The notes under the pieces are model-generated. The model worked only from the letters and a program-made list of their open reading frames with translations, made no database searches and was not told where the DNA came from. A stretch of DNA of 64,000 nt from Vespula vulgaris (taxonomy: Eukaryota; Arthropoda; Insecta; Hymenoptera; Vespidae): NCBI RefSeq assembly GCF_905475345.1, contig NC_066589.1:4675001-4739000 (forward strand). The letters are read 5' to 3'. The translations under genes were made by a program, and so were the position numbers. This document shows positions 24,870 through 38,178 of this stretch, one piece after another (the first letter of the stretch is position 1; each line of letters begins with the position of its first letter).

Positions 24870-26225
24870 CACCTGGATCAAACTTCCCAAGGCTGGACTC
24901 AGGGTTCGTTACGTCATTATGTAAATAACTTTGAATATTTTAATCTAACATAGTATACTGTAATGAGTCAATATTTAACATAAATAATTATTATCCTAGA
25001 CTTCATTTTCATCCATAATTTTATTTTTAATATAATATTTAATTCTATTAAAAAGTTATGAATCGTTTAAAAAGAAAATATGTACATCTTACCAGAAATG
25101 TACTCAATTACATTTAATTTATAGATATAGATAATTATAATTTCAGGATATTCATTATTTTCTTCAGTGGTGTCAACGTGATCATTATCAATATCACCAC
25201 TGACATCGTCGTTACCGCCCCAATCACCAGAGTCTTCACCATGTCAATCAAGATTATGTAGGTGTATAATAGTAATCAAGGATTTTTAATCAATCCTTAC
25301 TATCATCGATACATATAATCTGATAAAGTAAATGAGAATGGTCAAGAGGAAAATACATCGATTGGAGGCAAATGGAAAAAAGTAATACATAATTACTTCG
25401 CCTAAATATATCAGCAAGGCTCTTTTCATATTAGGAAACCAGTTCAATGCACAAGAAGTGATTCTAATTTTGAAAACGTATATAATGTCAAAAAACCATT
25501 GACTGTGCATTGATTTGCAGATTTATATGACTAGCACCTATGTATAATAAATTATAATCTTAGCCTTATACCTACATTAATATGTGTATAAAATATTAAG
25601 ACCAGTACTCATTTTCTTATGGCACGTTTATAATAATTATCATCAGTGATACACGGTGAAGTCCAGTATGCTAAATGCGAATACGTCTGACTCGATTTTG
25701 AAGTATAAATAAATTGTCATAATGCTATTGTTCTATTTTTTATTAATTTTTAGTGTAAATGTTTATTCATAAGGTTACCTGTCCAAGTAACTTAAAGTAA
25801 TGACATTGACACAATTGATTGTAATATACAATTGGAATCAGGTGCAAATGAAAGGTTTCTAAATATATAGACATGTATTGATAATTTATAATTTTGACTT
25901 AATAATTATTCTGTCACAAAAAAAAAACTAAAACAATTCTATATATATTATTAGTTACAAGATACAAAATATGATTAGTTTTATTATAAAATTGTTATAT
26001 AGTTTGTCAAAACTATAATCTTTAACACAAGAAATGAAAATATATGAACTTAATGTTTATTACATCAAAATAACAGTACTCTTCTAACTTACAAAAATAT
26101 ATTCTCCATTGTCAATAAAAAATTGACTTGAAAGAGCAGGTGATGTTAATCAATAACTAAGTAAGTTTTATAATATTAAACTTTTTATCTACTGTGTACA
26201 ATGATTAGGTAATTTTGAAAGTGCT
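24870..26225. other. Dp 3' UTR and convergent spacer to COPS9
   Basis: The spacer is AT-rich. One less AT-rich patch at about 25140-25260 has an acceptor-like AATTTCAG at its left edge, and its minus strand reads as an acidic open frame (GEDSGDWGGNDDVSGDIDND). It could be an alternative 3' exon of Dp or an unrelated relic. Nothing else was identified. Confidence 0.4.
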
Positions 26226-26643
26226 CTAATCTAAATCATCATCATCAAAGAGATCATCGAACTCTGAAATTATAATAAATTTATGAATTAAAATTTAATT
26301 TATTACAAGAAAACATTAGATGTGTTTAAAATATTTCATGTTCATACCATTGAAAAAATCTGCATGTACCGCCTTCTCACTGGTTGTAAGGTCTACTAAT
26401 AAACGACTACCACCAACCTAAAAATATGTTATAATTTTATGAAATAAAATACGTGTGACAAAAAATAAATTCATACCATTATATAATTATTTTTTATGTT
26501 TATATATAGATATACAATAAATTATAAACAACATTTTAAATATCATAAACTACACTGTTATAACATATTATTACCTCTTCAAGTTCTATGTATGATCCTG
26601 CACCTTCTGGAAACATTTCATCTGCCACAAGAGTCGGCTTCAT
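26226..26643 (-). CDS. COPS9: COP9 signalosome complex subunit 9
   Basis: The smallest subunit of the COP9 signalosome, the deneddylase that removes NEDD8 from cullin-RING ligases; COPS9 (formerly MYEOV2) is a 57-residue acidic protein in humans. Three coding exons read on the minus strand: 26643-26575, 26417-26348, 26263-26226, with matching phases and 58 residues. It starts MKPTLVADEMFPEGAGSYIE and ends HADFFNEFDDLFDDDDLD, both hallmark stretches of the family; the Phe/Asp-rich end is the part that docks to the complex. It is divergent from the SDR gene, with 430 bp between start codons, and convergent with Dp. Its short exons make it easy to miss. Confidence 0.95.
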
Positions 26644-27073
26644 AATTAATCAGTTTTATTCTGAATGTTAACAACAAAAAGCACTCTTCTTCTATCATTT
26701 AACAACAAACAACAAATTTTAAGATATGGATTAATACTTATGTTACCATGAAACGAATGAACTGCCATCTGATGGAATTTTTATTATCTACAATTATAAC
26801 CTTATAGTGTATCCAGTGAAAATATAATATACTGATTATTATTTAAAGAATAATATTGTGTGCTTTTATCAAATAAAATAAATGTGATTCCAATCAATTT
26901 GTTGTGATTTTCATAGCTTATGCAGATTCGTGTATGATCGCATATAATATATATATACATATATAAGTACATATATATATGTCCCGGTGGAGTTCATACT
27001 AGCACGAGTTAAAACTAATAAAAGAAAATATAATATAAAAAAAATTATTTATTATTATTTGTAACATTTAATA
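26644..27073. promoter_or_regulatory. Shared bidirectional promoter interval, COPS9 / SDR
   Basis: 430 bp separate the two divergent start codons, so both 5' leaders and promoters must fit here. The interval is AT-rich with a TA/CATA run at about 26944-26985. No conserved motif was identified. Confidence 0.5.
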
Positions 27074-28868
27074 ATGCGATGGTCACTTCCGAAACCAGTC
27101 TATTATGCATCGATGATTGCAACTACAGTTGGTGTAACGTATCTAACAAAGTAATATATTTTTATATAATTTTATTTTATAATACATAAACTTAATCCAA
27201 ATATATGAGTTATTGTTTTAACCGCTTGAATTATTTGAACGTATTCAATTTGACTATAAATAATCCTATTTAAGATATTCATTAAAAAATAATTTCTACA
27301 TTTTACAAGTATTATATAAATTTCTTTTTTTTTTCTTTTTTTGTTATTTATAGAGATTATTTTGGTGGGAAAAAGTATGAAGGAGAAGAGAATTTAGAAG
27401 GTAAAGTTATCATTGTTACTGGTGCTAATTCTGGTATTGGTAAAGAAACAGCTCGTGCATTTGCTGCACGAAATGCTAAAGTTATCTTAGCTTGTAGAAA
27501 TAAAGAAAGATGTGAACAGGTATTCACAAATTATAAATATAATTATATGTATTATATATTAGTTTTAATAAAAAGTTTCTTAATTTATCTTATTGTTTTA
27601 GGCACGCAAAGATATTGTTATTGAAACAAAAAATAAACTTGTTTATTGTAGAAAATGTAACTTGGCATCTCAAGAAAGTATACGGAACTTTGTTACTCGA
27701 TTTAAAAATGGTAATGATCAAATGTTTTAACTATCTATTAAGGAATATCTGCTTTAATATTTATATTTATGATACAGAAAATTCTGAACTCCATATACTT
27801 GTTAATAATGGTGGTGTAATGCGGTGTCCAAAAAGTTATACAAAAGAAGGCATTGAAATGCAACTAGGAGTAAATCATATGGGACATTTTTTACTTACAA
27901 ATTTATTATTAGATGTTTTAAAACAATCTGCACCATCTAGAATTATAAATGTTTCAAGTAATGCACATTTAAAAGGAAAACTTCAAGTCAAAGATTTAAA
28001 TAGTACAGAAAAGTATGATCCTTACGAAGCATATGCCCAAAGTAAATTAGCTAATGTTTTGTTTACAAGAGAATTGGCAAAGAGACTAAAAGGTATTGTA
28101 AATGTATCTAGCACTTAATCATTTAAATTAATAAGTATATTATTTAGGAACACAAGTTACAACTAACGCAGTTCATCCAGGGATTGTCGATACAGAAATA
28201 ACAAGACACATGACATTATTTAAAAATCTTTACTTTAAATATTTTATTAAACCATTTATATGGCCTTTTATAAAGTCACCTAAACAAGGAGCTCAAGCAA
28301 TTTTACATGTTGCATTAGATCCTAAGCTTGACAATATCACAGGCTCTTATTTTAGGTGAGTAATAAAAAAGTATCTTATTTAAATTAATTTCCTTGAATA
28401 TCTGCAAAACTGATGATACAAAAAAATATTGAAAATGAAAATTTCAAAAAGCACATAATGTGATATAATTTGGTATATTGTCGGTGGATACATAAACGAT
28501 ATATGAAGGCCTACTATATTTTTTTTTTAATTATATCATATGTTCTTGATTTAGTTTGATATTATCTATAGAAAAATATTAACCTATATATTTCAAGAAA
28601 TTATTAGCTTAGGAGATATCTTAGTTTAAATATTGCTAAGAAACTATCACTCTCTTACTACTACTATTTATTTACTACTTTACTACATTTTAGTAAGAAA
28701 GTGATGATAATAAAATACCCTATATATTAAAAAAAAAATAATATAATTGTTTTTTTTTGTTTTAGTAATAATGAAGTTGCTAATATTTCTGATGAAGCTA
28801 AAGATGATAAATTAGCAAAATGGTTATGGCTAGTTAGTGAAAAATGGACGAAATTAAATGTTACTTAA
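27074..28868 (+). CDS. Short-chain dehydrogenase, retinol dehydrogenase 11-14-like
   Basis: An NAD(P)-dependent oxidoreductase of the classical SDR family, probably acting on retinoids or other lipid aldehydes and alcohols at the ER or another membrane. Six exons: 27074-27150, 27354-27519, 27602-27710, 27778-28092, 28148-28355, 28766-28868; phases agree, 325 residues, normal for the group. A short hydrophobic N-terminal segment (residues 8-25) suggests a membrane anchor. The cofactor motif TGANSGIG is at residues 48-55, an Arg follows the second strand (ACRNKER), which favours NADPH, and the catalytic Tyr203-x-x-x-Lys207 lies in YAQSK with Ser at 177-178. The usual NNAG motif reads NNGG here (127-130). 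The exact substrate cannot be told from sequence. Confidence 0.93.
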
Positions 28869-29385
28869 TATAATAAATGTAACATCGTTTTAATTAAAAG
28901 GAAATTAATGTAAAAAATAAATTTTTATTTCGTCATGATAATTTCACTTATACTGTTATATTTTTATTAAATAAATTTTCTAGTCGCAAAAGTGATTATA
29001 AAAACTGCTTTTAATGATTAAATAATCATTTGTCACGAATATTTTTTAAACAAGTTTCTTATTTCAATACTGATTTTAGGTAACGTATCGTCTTCTTTTC
29101 GAAAAGAAATAAAGGCAAATAAACGCAAATAAGGTTTATATATTTCCTTTCTGCTATTTATATGTTTATCACGAATTATTATTAATATTTATAAAACATA
29201 ACCTTAACATTGTCGATATACGCAATTACCTAATAAATAAGACAATTATTTTATATTCAAGACGATTCGATAAGAGTAATAAATATACGATACTAATTAC
29301 CGACAGAGTAAAAAATATATGCGATATATTCTTTAAATAAATGTAAAATAATCGAAAATATTAATTATATATATAAGAATAAAGA

Positions 29386-29490
29386 AACTTACGACACACA
29401 CTCTTCGAAGTACAAAGGACGACTGAGTTGATATCTTCGGAATCACTGGTGTTTATAGTTGTTTACGTCACTGGCGGGCGTATATACAAA
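29386..29490 (-). repeat. Dispersed copy of the 220-bp array unit
   Basis: On the minus strand it shows GTGACGTAAAC, AACTCAGTCGTCC, TTTGTACTTCGAAGAGTG and a donor-like GTAAGT, in the same order as the array units at 18.6-19.7 kb. Confidence 0.6.
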
Positions 29491-30079
29491 TTTAAATTTC
29501 ATATTTAATTAAATTCTACATTAAAACTACTTTGTAAGATACATTAATAATACATAATAAATATAATATATAATTATTTTATAGTACATATATATACTAA
29601 ATAGATCTTATACATTACTTTTTTATACTTATATATAGTAAATAGTACTTAGTATTCGATATTAAAATTAAATATTTATTTTTACGTATATAAAGTTTTT
29701 ATAGCATTTCATATTAAAAATTATCAAAAAGGATTTTCTGGAATAAATTATTTTTTATGTATCGTTAGAAATATAGTCGTTATGTAATTATGACATTTCA
29801 TTATATGATAAGCACGTAGAGTATGATATAAAAAAAAATTTTATCGCCCATAACCATATCAGAAAGGAAACTCACTATATATCAAATGTATGTTGTAAAC
29901 GGATCTGCAATGCCCTCTAGAAGCAAACCTGTTGTTTTTTAAATTGATTGTATGTCTATAGTTCTGTTTTTCTATGTTAAAAGTAAAAGTAATATGAAAC
30001 TTGTGTATATTATTATTCATACTTACACACATATAAATGTCATACATATACATACGTAAATATACATATATATATGTAT

Positions 30080-30082
<3 letters not shown>

Positions 30083-30146
<64 letters not shown>
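30083..30146. repeat. (TA)n microsatellite
   Basis: More than 30 TA units upstream of the acid phosphatase gene. A similar run lies in its first intron at about 30558-30598. Confidence 0.95.
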
Positions 30147-30150
<4 letters not shown>

Positions 30151-30402
30151 AGATAATCTTTGGTGCTTATCTGATTAGAGTATTCTACTACTATAAGAAT
30201 GCTCTTTGTATTGATAACAATGAGTACTGACCATTCGCTTACTAATAGTGTTTGACATGAATTCGAAAGGAAACTTCATCAGAAAGTACCATGATATTTC
30301 ACAAATTATAATAAATTGTTGTAACAGATGGTATATTTAATTTAAAAGTCAAATTATTTGCAGTTAATTGAACGACATAAGATAAATTAAAATCGGAATA
30401 CC

Positions 30403-30551
30403 ATGTTTATTGGATCACTTACTGTGTTTATAAATCTTGCTATAAAGTGTTTTGCTGATACAAATATTAATTTGGGAACTATTATTTTTGCAAATGTTGT
30501 AAGTAAAAAATTATATAAAAGTTATATATATGTTCATTAAGAAATATATGT

Positions 30552-30600
<49 letters not shown>

Positions 30601-32338
30601 TATTTTTAGATTGATCTTATCATTTATGTATTTTATTTATAATATTTGAAGATAATATAAAAATACTTATATGATATTATGATTTTATAAGCTTTATAGA
30701 CATGGTGATCGAACTCCTATTGAACCATATCCAACTGATCCATATAAGAATGAGTCATTATGGCCAGTGCCTTATGGACAGTTAACAAATGTAAGTAAAA
30801 AAATTAATAAATTATAAATTATACATGTAACATATTTATGAGTTATATCATATTGGTATAATTATAACATTATACATATATAATGTTTCTTATACATTTA
30901 TACAGCTGGGGAAAAATCAACACTTACATATGGGCCAATGGCTTAGAAGCAGGTACTCCCATTTTTTAAGTGACTTATATAGTCCGTATGACGTTTATAT
31001 CCAAAGTACAAATACAGATCGTACTTTAATGTCAGCTGAAGCAAATTTAGCTGGCTTATATCCGCCTAAAAAAAATCAAATATGGAATACTATCAATTGG
31101 ATGCCTATTCCAGTACATACTATACCAGAATCAGAAGATAATGTTTTATCAGGAAAAAAATACTGCCAAAGATATAACTTTGAATTAGATAAAGTATTAA
31201 AGTCTCCAGAAATAAAAAAAATAAATCAGGAAAATAAACATTTATATGATTATTTGACAGAGAAAACAGGAATGAGTGTTACATCTTTAAAAGATGTTGA
31301 TCATATATATGATACATTGTTCATTGAAGTAATTATACATAAATATTTTTAGCAAATGTAGTTGTTTTAAGTTGTTGATATAATAACAGATTTTTTCTTT
31401 TTACAGAAATTGTATAATAAAACTTTACCTGAATGGACAAAAAATGTATTTCCGGATAAATTAAAATCACTTGCTGCAAAAAGTTTTACAATAAATGCAT
31501 ACAATAAAATATTACAAAGATTGAAGATGGGTAAAATATAGCTTTTTATTCATCTAAACATAAATAAAGTTATTCATGCAATTTTATTTTTTATTTTTTC
31601 TTTGTTACAGGTTTATTGTTTCGAGAGATAATAGATCACATGGAAAAGAAATCTAGAAATGCTTTAATACCTGATAGAAAAGTTTGGATATATAGTGCAC
31701 ATGATGAAACAGTGGCAAATATGTTAATGACTTTAAATTTATTTGATCCACATTGCCCTCCATACACAGCCACAATTTTAATAGAATTAAGAGTAAATTC
31801 TGAAAAAGAATACTTTGTCACGGTATAAATTTGATATAAATATATTTCTAAAGCTATAATAAATGTTATAATCTAATAGCGCCAAGAAAAGAAAGTTCAA
31901 CATTTAATATTTAAACTATTATAATTAATATCTAATGTTAAGTTATTTAATTTTTATAGATTTCATACAGAAATACTACTGAGGAACCAAATCTGTTAAC
32001 TCTTCCTGGTTGCAACACTTTATGTCCCTTGAATAAATTTATTCAATTAACCAAAGATATTATACCAGACGATTGGCACAAAGAGTGTATGATGAAACAT
32101 GAAAAAAATGAATATAATATAAATACAACGACTGTTGTTGGTAAGTGGTTATTACAAATAATAATGTGTTTATAATTAATCTATAAAAAACTAAACTGTA
32201 TTTAACATTTCAGCAATATTGACATCATCAATATTGATACTAGTTTTACTAGTTTTATTAGTAATTGGATTTATTTACTGGTATTATAAACGTGAACATA
32301 ATCAGTATTACCTCAGATTAACAACAGATCCTATATAA
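30403..32338 (+). CDS. Histidine acid phosphatase, membrane-anchored (lysosomal/prostatic type)
   Basis: Hydrolyses phosphomonoesters at acid pH through a phosphohistidine intermediate. Seven exons: 30403-30498, 30692-30790, 30906-31328, 31407-31530, 31611-31822, 31960-32140, 32214-32338; phases agree, 419 residues. A signal peptide covers about the first 18 residues. The catalytic RHGDRTP is at residues 35-41 and the proton-donor His-Asp pair at 278-279 (SAHDET). Cysteines and NxT/S sites are present in the luminal part. One hydrophobic segment (about 379-401) near the C-terminus is followed by a short basic tail ending in [10 protein letters not shown], so this is a type I membrane protein like vertebrate ACP2 rather than a secreted venom form. 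The family is sure; the compartment is inferred. Confidence 0.94.
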
Positions 32339-33567
32339 GAATATACAGAATGATTGCAATTACAATATAACAAAATATTTGCTATTGTCAAAGCAAAAAT
32401 AGCCATAAATATGTGTTATTGATGTTTTGACAAAGAAGATAAAATGTTTTTTTTAATGCAATTATTTTTGTATATATGAAGGCAAGAAAAAAAATCTTAT
32501 TTCTATAATAGATAAAATATTACACAATAATATGTGTAATAAACTTTGTATTAATCACTTCTAATACCTTTGTCTGTACTTTGTATATACAAAGATGATT
32601 ATTTATATATGTGTGTATGTGTGTGTATATATATATATATATATATCACTTGTAAACAAGAAAAGTGACAACTTGATGTATTATGCTTTTTAAAATACTA
32701 TATAATTAATTTACAAACAAGTGAAAGTTCATATGCATTTAATTGAATGAAAAATTAATATTTCTCTTTTTTAACTTTCTTTACTTATGTTACTTTTCTT
32801 GCATGCAAATAGACAAAATAACATTGAGTTACCAAAAAAGAGAATTTTAAAGAGAAAATGGCAGATAGTACATAATTTATGTATTATTATAAATTTTGAA
32901 GGAGGATTACAGTATGTTTAATTTCTAATGGATATTATCACTTTTATTAATGATATTAATGAATGCTGTGTTACTTAAGTTGTTTTGAGATCTTTTTCGC
33001 TACTAATAAAAAATGTAATGAATATTGTAATTTTATCAATACTTTATATAAATTGATGTAAATGAAAGAAATCTTTTCAGAACATATAAATAAAACGTTT
33101 TTTTTTTTTTTTTAATATAAATAAATCACAAATTGCTGAGATAAGAATACATGGAAAAGTTTTTAATATATCATTATAATTATTATACGGTGTATTTGAG
33201 AAATAAATTATAGATTTTTATTTGTACAATAAAAGTATATAAAAGAAATAGTTCATTCAATATAAACGTTTATTGTTAACTAAAGTACTAATTGGGAAAA
33301 AATGTATTTATTATATTTATTTATTATATTATATTTATTATCATATGGCTTTTTCTATTATCTACAAATTAAATTAATTTTCAATACTATCTACAAATAA
33401 TATATTACTAAAATAATAGTCAAAGAAAATTTATACAAGAAAATATATATGTTCCATCATAGAAGAGAGAGAGAAAGAGAATAAATTATTATATTACAAA
33501 TATTAGCAGCTAAGAAAATTATATTTAAGTTAAAAATTTATTATATAATAATATTTATTAATAATAA
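32339..33567. other. Convergent spacer, acid phosphatase / Mvl 3' ends
   Basis: An AT-rich interval between two convergent genes, with a GT/TA run at about 32606-32646 and several AATAAA-like hexamers usable as poly(A) signals. No coding exon was seen. Confidence 0.5.
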
Positions 33568-36500
33568 TTACCAAAAATGTGGTATAGGTACAAAGCTTTC
33601 ATTTAATCCTTCTTGTATTGTGAATGCTGGATTTGTCCTAAAATAAAACATTGTTATAAAAGTAATATGAAATGAATGGGAAATATATATAATTTATGTT
33701 AGAAAATATTTTCTTTTTTATATCATTCGTACCTTCATCATCGTAAATAGAGAATAAAATCAACGCTGCAAACCCATACTTTTGGTGGTTAAAAATTTGC
33801 GTGCAATAAAAATAGTATTTAGTTAATTACTTTACATACATACACAAATGTTTTTACAAAAACAAACACAAATAAACAAAAAGAAACACAATTTAACATA
33901 TTAAAGCTTATAGATATGAAATTTGACATTTATGAATGTAATTGTTTTTATGCAATATTTATTTTTGCAAACAATAAACAAGTCTTAATGTTTGGACGAT
34001 TTGTGTGATTATAATGTTAATACATATACGTACCATTGACAATGCCATGCTGACATCACAATAATAAAAGCATAGTTTTCGAAATGATATTCATATTTGA
34101 TGAATATGAGACACATGTCAATCGTTGCATTGCATACAGTTGATTACGCTTGTACAACTAAGTACTTAATGATGTTTCCGATGTATTGAAGAAACTGAGA
34201 TTAAAAACAAAAATGTCAAATTTTGAACATCTTTCTCATAAACAATTACAAATAATTGATTCCAGTATAACCTTTAATAATTATTAATGTTATAATGATA
34301 TGTTAATATAATATGCAAATAAAAAAAATTTAATAAAAACGTGCAAGAGGATTAAGTAGTAGGATTAATAAACATGTAATAGGATCTTAATAAATAAATG
34401 TTTATTTACATTAGTATTAGTATTAGTATTAGTTATATAAACCTTCCTTTTAAGCATATTCAACATCATTAAAACATGTTATATATTAAACATATAAACA
34501 TATATTTTGTAGAGGTTAAAAAAATAAGTATAGTTTATATATACCATATTTCTTTTAAAAATGTTAATAACAATAACCTTCACCCTTATATGATTATATA
34601 AAGTAAAATCAAATTTGCTCTATTTTACAAAGCATGTTAAAAAAAAATTCTATTTTCCCTAATTGTCATATCCTCTTATTAATATATAACAAATTGATAA
34701 ATATTTTATAATAAATGTATTATTCAATGTCATATATTTCCTTTGAATTTATGTTAAATATTAGTATTTGCTAATTGCAAAAGCCTTTGCATACCATTAA
34801 GCAATATTTGTTATTTTAATATAAAATATAATAGAATCATATTATACATATATACAATTTGATTAGAAATATATAAAATAGTGGTTTAATTATTAATATT
34901 AGATGTTATTTTGGCAGTATTTAAAAATATTATGATACTGCATGTCTTACCTTGCATATATAGCAGGATTAGATAGGCCAAAGTTAGTGTCCACAGGACC
35001 ACAAATATATTTCGTAACAAACTAAAACATAAATATATTGAAAAGGTAAATAATAATCAATAGTGCATATATGTGATATATCGATATACATACCCAATGA
35101 TTACTGACAGTTCCAGCACCCATATTTACTGCCATATGAATTATTAAATATATACAAAATGCTAAATATAAAATTGCAAATATAGCAATACCAAGCCATA
35201 TTGCCCAATTCTGAGGAATATCTTGTACAGTATCTATTACAAAATAAATATTTATTGTTATCACTAATGCAGATATAATAGTGGCAACAATTTTATTTGC
35301 TCTGTAATAAAAGAAAAACATTATATAATATAATTTGTGTATGTGCATGTATACCAAATATTAATATTATATTCTATATTTAATTACAACATACATTCCA
35401 TTTGTAAATTCTCCCATTATTTGTGGATTACTAGTAAAAGCTACTGTTGGTAAAGTAGCAAAGGGTAATTGTAAACTCATAATAGTATTTAAAATATCAT
35501 TCATGCCACTCATGTCTGCTATATCAGCATAGAATGCTACTAAAAATGTGGGGACGATAGCAATCGTCCGAGTAAAAAGTACTCGCTTCCATCGAGCCCA
35601 TTGTAAGTTTAAAAATCCTTCCATTGCAAACTGTCCTGCATAAGTTCCAGTCATTGTGGAAGATTGACCAGCAGCTAAGATACCAACAGCCCAAATATAC
35701 ATTGCTGCTATTCCAAATGAACAACCAAGAAATATACCACCCTTGTATATGTCTGCATCAAATGTTTTATTGTTTCTCTAAGATGAAGAAAATAAAATGT
35801 CATCATACTGAACGAAATATTTATGTCAATAAATAATTTTACTCACAGGAAATAAGTTATCATCTATGTGGATTCTACTTGCATTACAGGTATCATACTA
35901 AAACAAAACAATAATACTTAAAGATTAAATTTAATTCCAAGAATATCAATGAATGAAAGTCAAGTATTTGTAATAGAAAACTTACAATATCTTCATTGGT
36001 TTTATTGTAGAGACCATGTGCAAAAACAGAAACCACAAATACATTAATAATGAATGAAACAAGAAGTGCAATACTTGCTTCAATAAAATAATACATATTT
36101 GCATCTCTAACTTTGGCAGGTTGTCTTCGATCTATATCTCTTGACTAAAAAATTATTAGTTATTAATATCAAAATTTATAATAATGTATCCGCAAATTGT
36201 GTTAAGATATCTATTTTCTTCAGTAATATTTAAAGTCAGCATGCAGTTTTTTCCTTACTTTCACAAGAGCACTATGAAGATATAAATTATGTGGCATAAT
36301 AACAGCACCAATAATTCCTACAGCCTGACGCAATATTTGACTATCATATTCCATTCCCCAGGGTATAAACATTCCTTTTATAACTTCAACTTGAGGTGGT
36401 TTTGAAATAATGTACTGAAAATGTAAAAAAAAAAATATGTTAATAAATAAATTTATAAGTAAAAAAAAACAGCGTTTATTTCATAAAAAATATATTATAA

Positions 36501-37646
36501 ATTTCTTTTACCTCATAACCAAAAGTAATTCCCATAATAGTAATTAATAATCCAAAAAAAAATTCTAATTTTCGTAAACCATATTTATCCAAAAATAGAA
36601 ATGTAAACGTATCAATTATTGTAATAAGTACACCACCCCATAAAGGAAGTCTGAAACATATAATATCCAAATTACAATAATAAGTCTCTTTTTTTATTTA
36701 ATAGTTCTTATATAAATTCTATATTGTGAATATATTTATAGAATTTTTCAATATAATAATATATATTTTAGAACATTAAATATATTTATTAAAAAAATAT
36801 ATTGTTTATTTTTTATTCTTTATAATTTAATATCAGTAACTTACCCTCCAGATGTTAATAAATATAAGGCAATAGCTGTTCCTATTACTTCTTGCATATC
36901 ACTACCAATAATAGCTATTTCTATCATTATCCATAAAATAAGCCGAGGTACTTTTTTGTACTGTCTATAACACATTTCTGCTAAATGTAATCCAGTAACC
37001 ACACCTAAGCGTGCACTGAGTCTTTGCATAATAAGTCCCAATATTGTAGCACTTAATAGAACCCATAATAACTAAAAAAATTATATTAAATTATTTAAAA
37101 AAAAAATTAAATTCTGTCAACTTACACATTAAAGTATCATGAATATTTATTAAATATTTATAATATTATATAAATCATTTTAAACATTGTACTAAAAAAG
37201 TGTTTAATGTAAAAATAATATATACCTTATAACTGGCTTTTGCACCGGACTGTAAATCAGATTCTATGTTACCAGGATCTAAATATGCAATTGACATTAA
37301 AAATCCAGGGCCTGTAAAGGCCCATAATTTTCTGAAGTTAAAACCAGTCTGTAAGAAAAATATTTTTAATTTCTAAAATATATAATTACAATATGTATAT
37401 TTTATATCGCGTATAAAATTAAATCGGAAAATTAAAGTAACAGATGTGTTGAAAAAAACAATAAATATATATACATACACCTTCTAATTCAGGTATTCGT
37501 ATTTTTTCGTCAGCAAAATAGGTTTGATTATTATTTGGTGATAAAGACGTGTTCTCTGTGACTTTAACATTTTTTTGTATGTTCTCCATAGATTGATGGG
37601 GTACAGAAGTTGTCTCATCGTTATTATGCCTTTGTCTGTTTTGCAT
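33568..37646 (-). CDS. Mvl: NRAMP divalent metal transporter (Malvolio)
   Basis: Proton-coupled Mn2+/Fe2+ importer of the SLC11 family. Eleven coding exons on the minus strand: 37646-37479, 37348-37226, 37071-36845, 36650-36512, 36414-36259, 36144-35986, 35897-35847, 35777-35395, 35301-35094, 35021-34951, 33637-33568; phases agree, 584 residues, usual length. About twelve hydrophobic segments are visible. TM1 carries the metal-binding DPGN (residues 80-83) and TM6 the AVIMPHN signature (to about 262), both intact, so transport should be functional. The consensus transport motif [19 protein letters not shown] is present in exon 8. The N-terminal 50 residues are polar and cytosolic. A possible alternative last exon (33765-33738) would replace the final 23 residues with a nine-residue end. 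The 5' leader is probably split, since an acceptor-like site precedes the ATG. Confidence 0.96.
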
Positions 37647-38156
37647 GGTATATTTCTCCGGAATATCTACAATTTTATTTAATGATTTCTTAACAAAACA
37701 TATATAACATATATAATAAAAACAATGATGAACAGGTATCGAAAAGAAAAGTTCTGTTTACATAAAATAATTAATCATATGTATATGTCATAGATATACG
37801 TAGAAATACTTACTATTTTTCTCTTTGATTATCTTGTATAATTATGATGAACGTAAACGAACAAAGTGAGAAAGAAATTAGTCACTTGTATTTCTTCGTT
37901 CGTCAAAAAAAAATTCGTATTCATAAAGAAAAATAGATCTTGCGAAATTCAGAAGAAAAAGATATCGAAGGTCACACAATTTCGATCAAATAGTCATATT
38001 GACATTAAGATAAAAGAAAATGAAAAGAAAAAAAAATTAAAAATATTGAAAGGAACTTAATAAAAAGTATACAGAACTAAAGAAAAAGTGTAGTCCACAA
38101 CCGAACTCGACGATATTCCGATTAGAACTAACCCTTGGTCATTGTTCGTAACTTAG

Positions 38157-38178
38157 TGAAAGAGCGCGCGCTCTTTCA
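38157..38178. promoter_or_regulatory. 22-bp perfect palindrome near the likely Mvl transcription start
   Basis: Centred on AGAGCGCGCGCT, about 0.5 kb upstream of the Mvl start codon and in a locally CG-rich patch. It may be a dimer-binding site; the factor is unknown. Confidence 0.45.

Larger units (their letters stand above)
28869..30402. other. AT-rich spacer with a dispersed repeat copy and microsatellites
   Basis: Contains one dispersed copy of the 18.6-19.7 kb array unit (about 29386-29490) and a long (TA)n run at 30083-30146. No coding exon was seen; the minus-strand frame at 29859-30053 has no family features. Confidence 0.5.
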
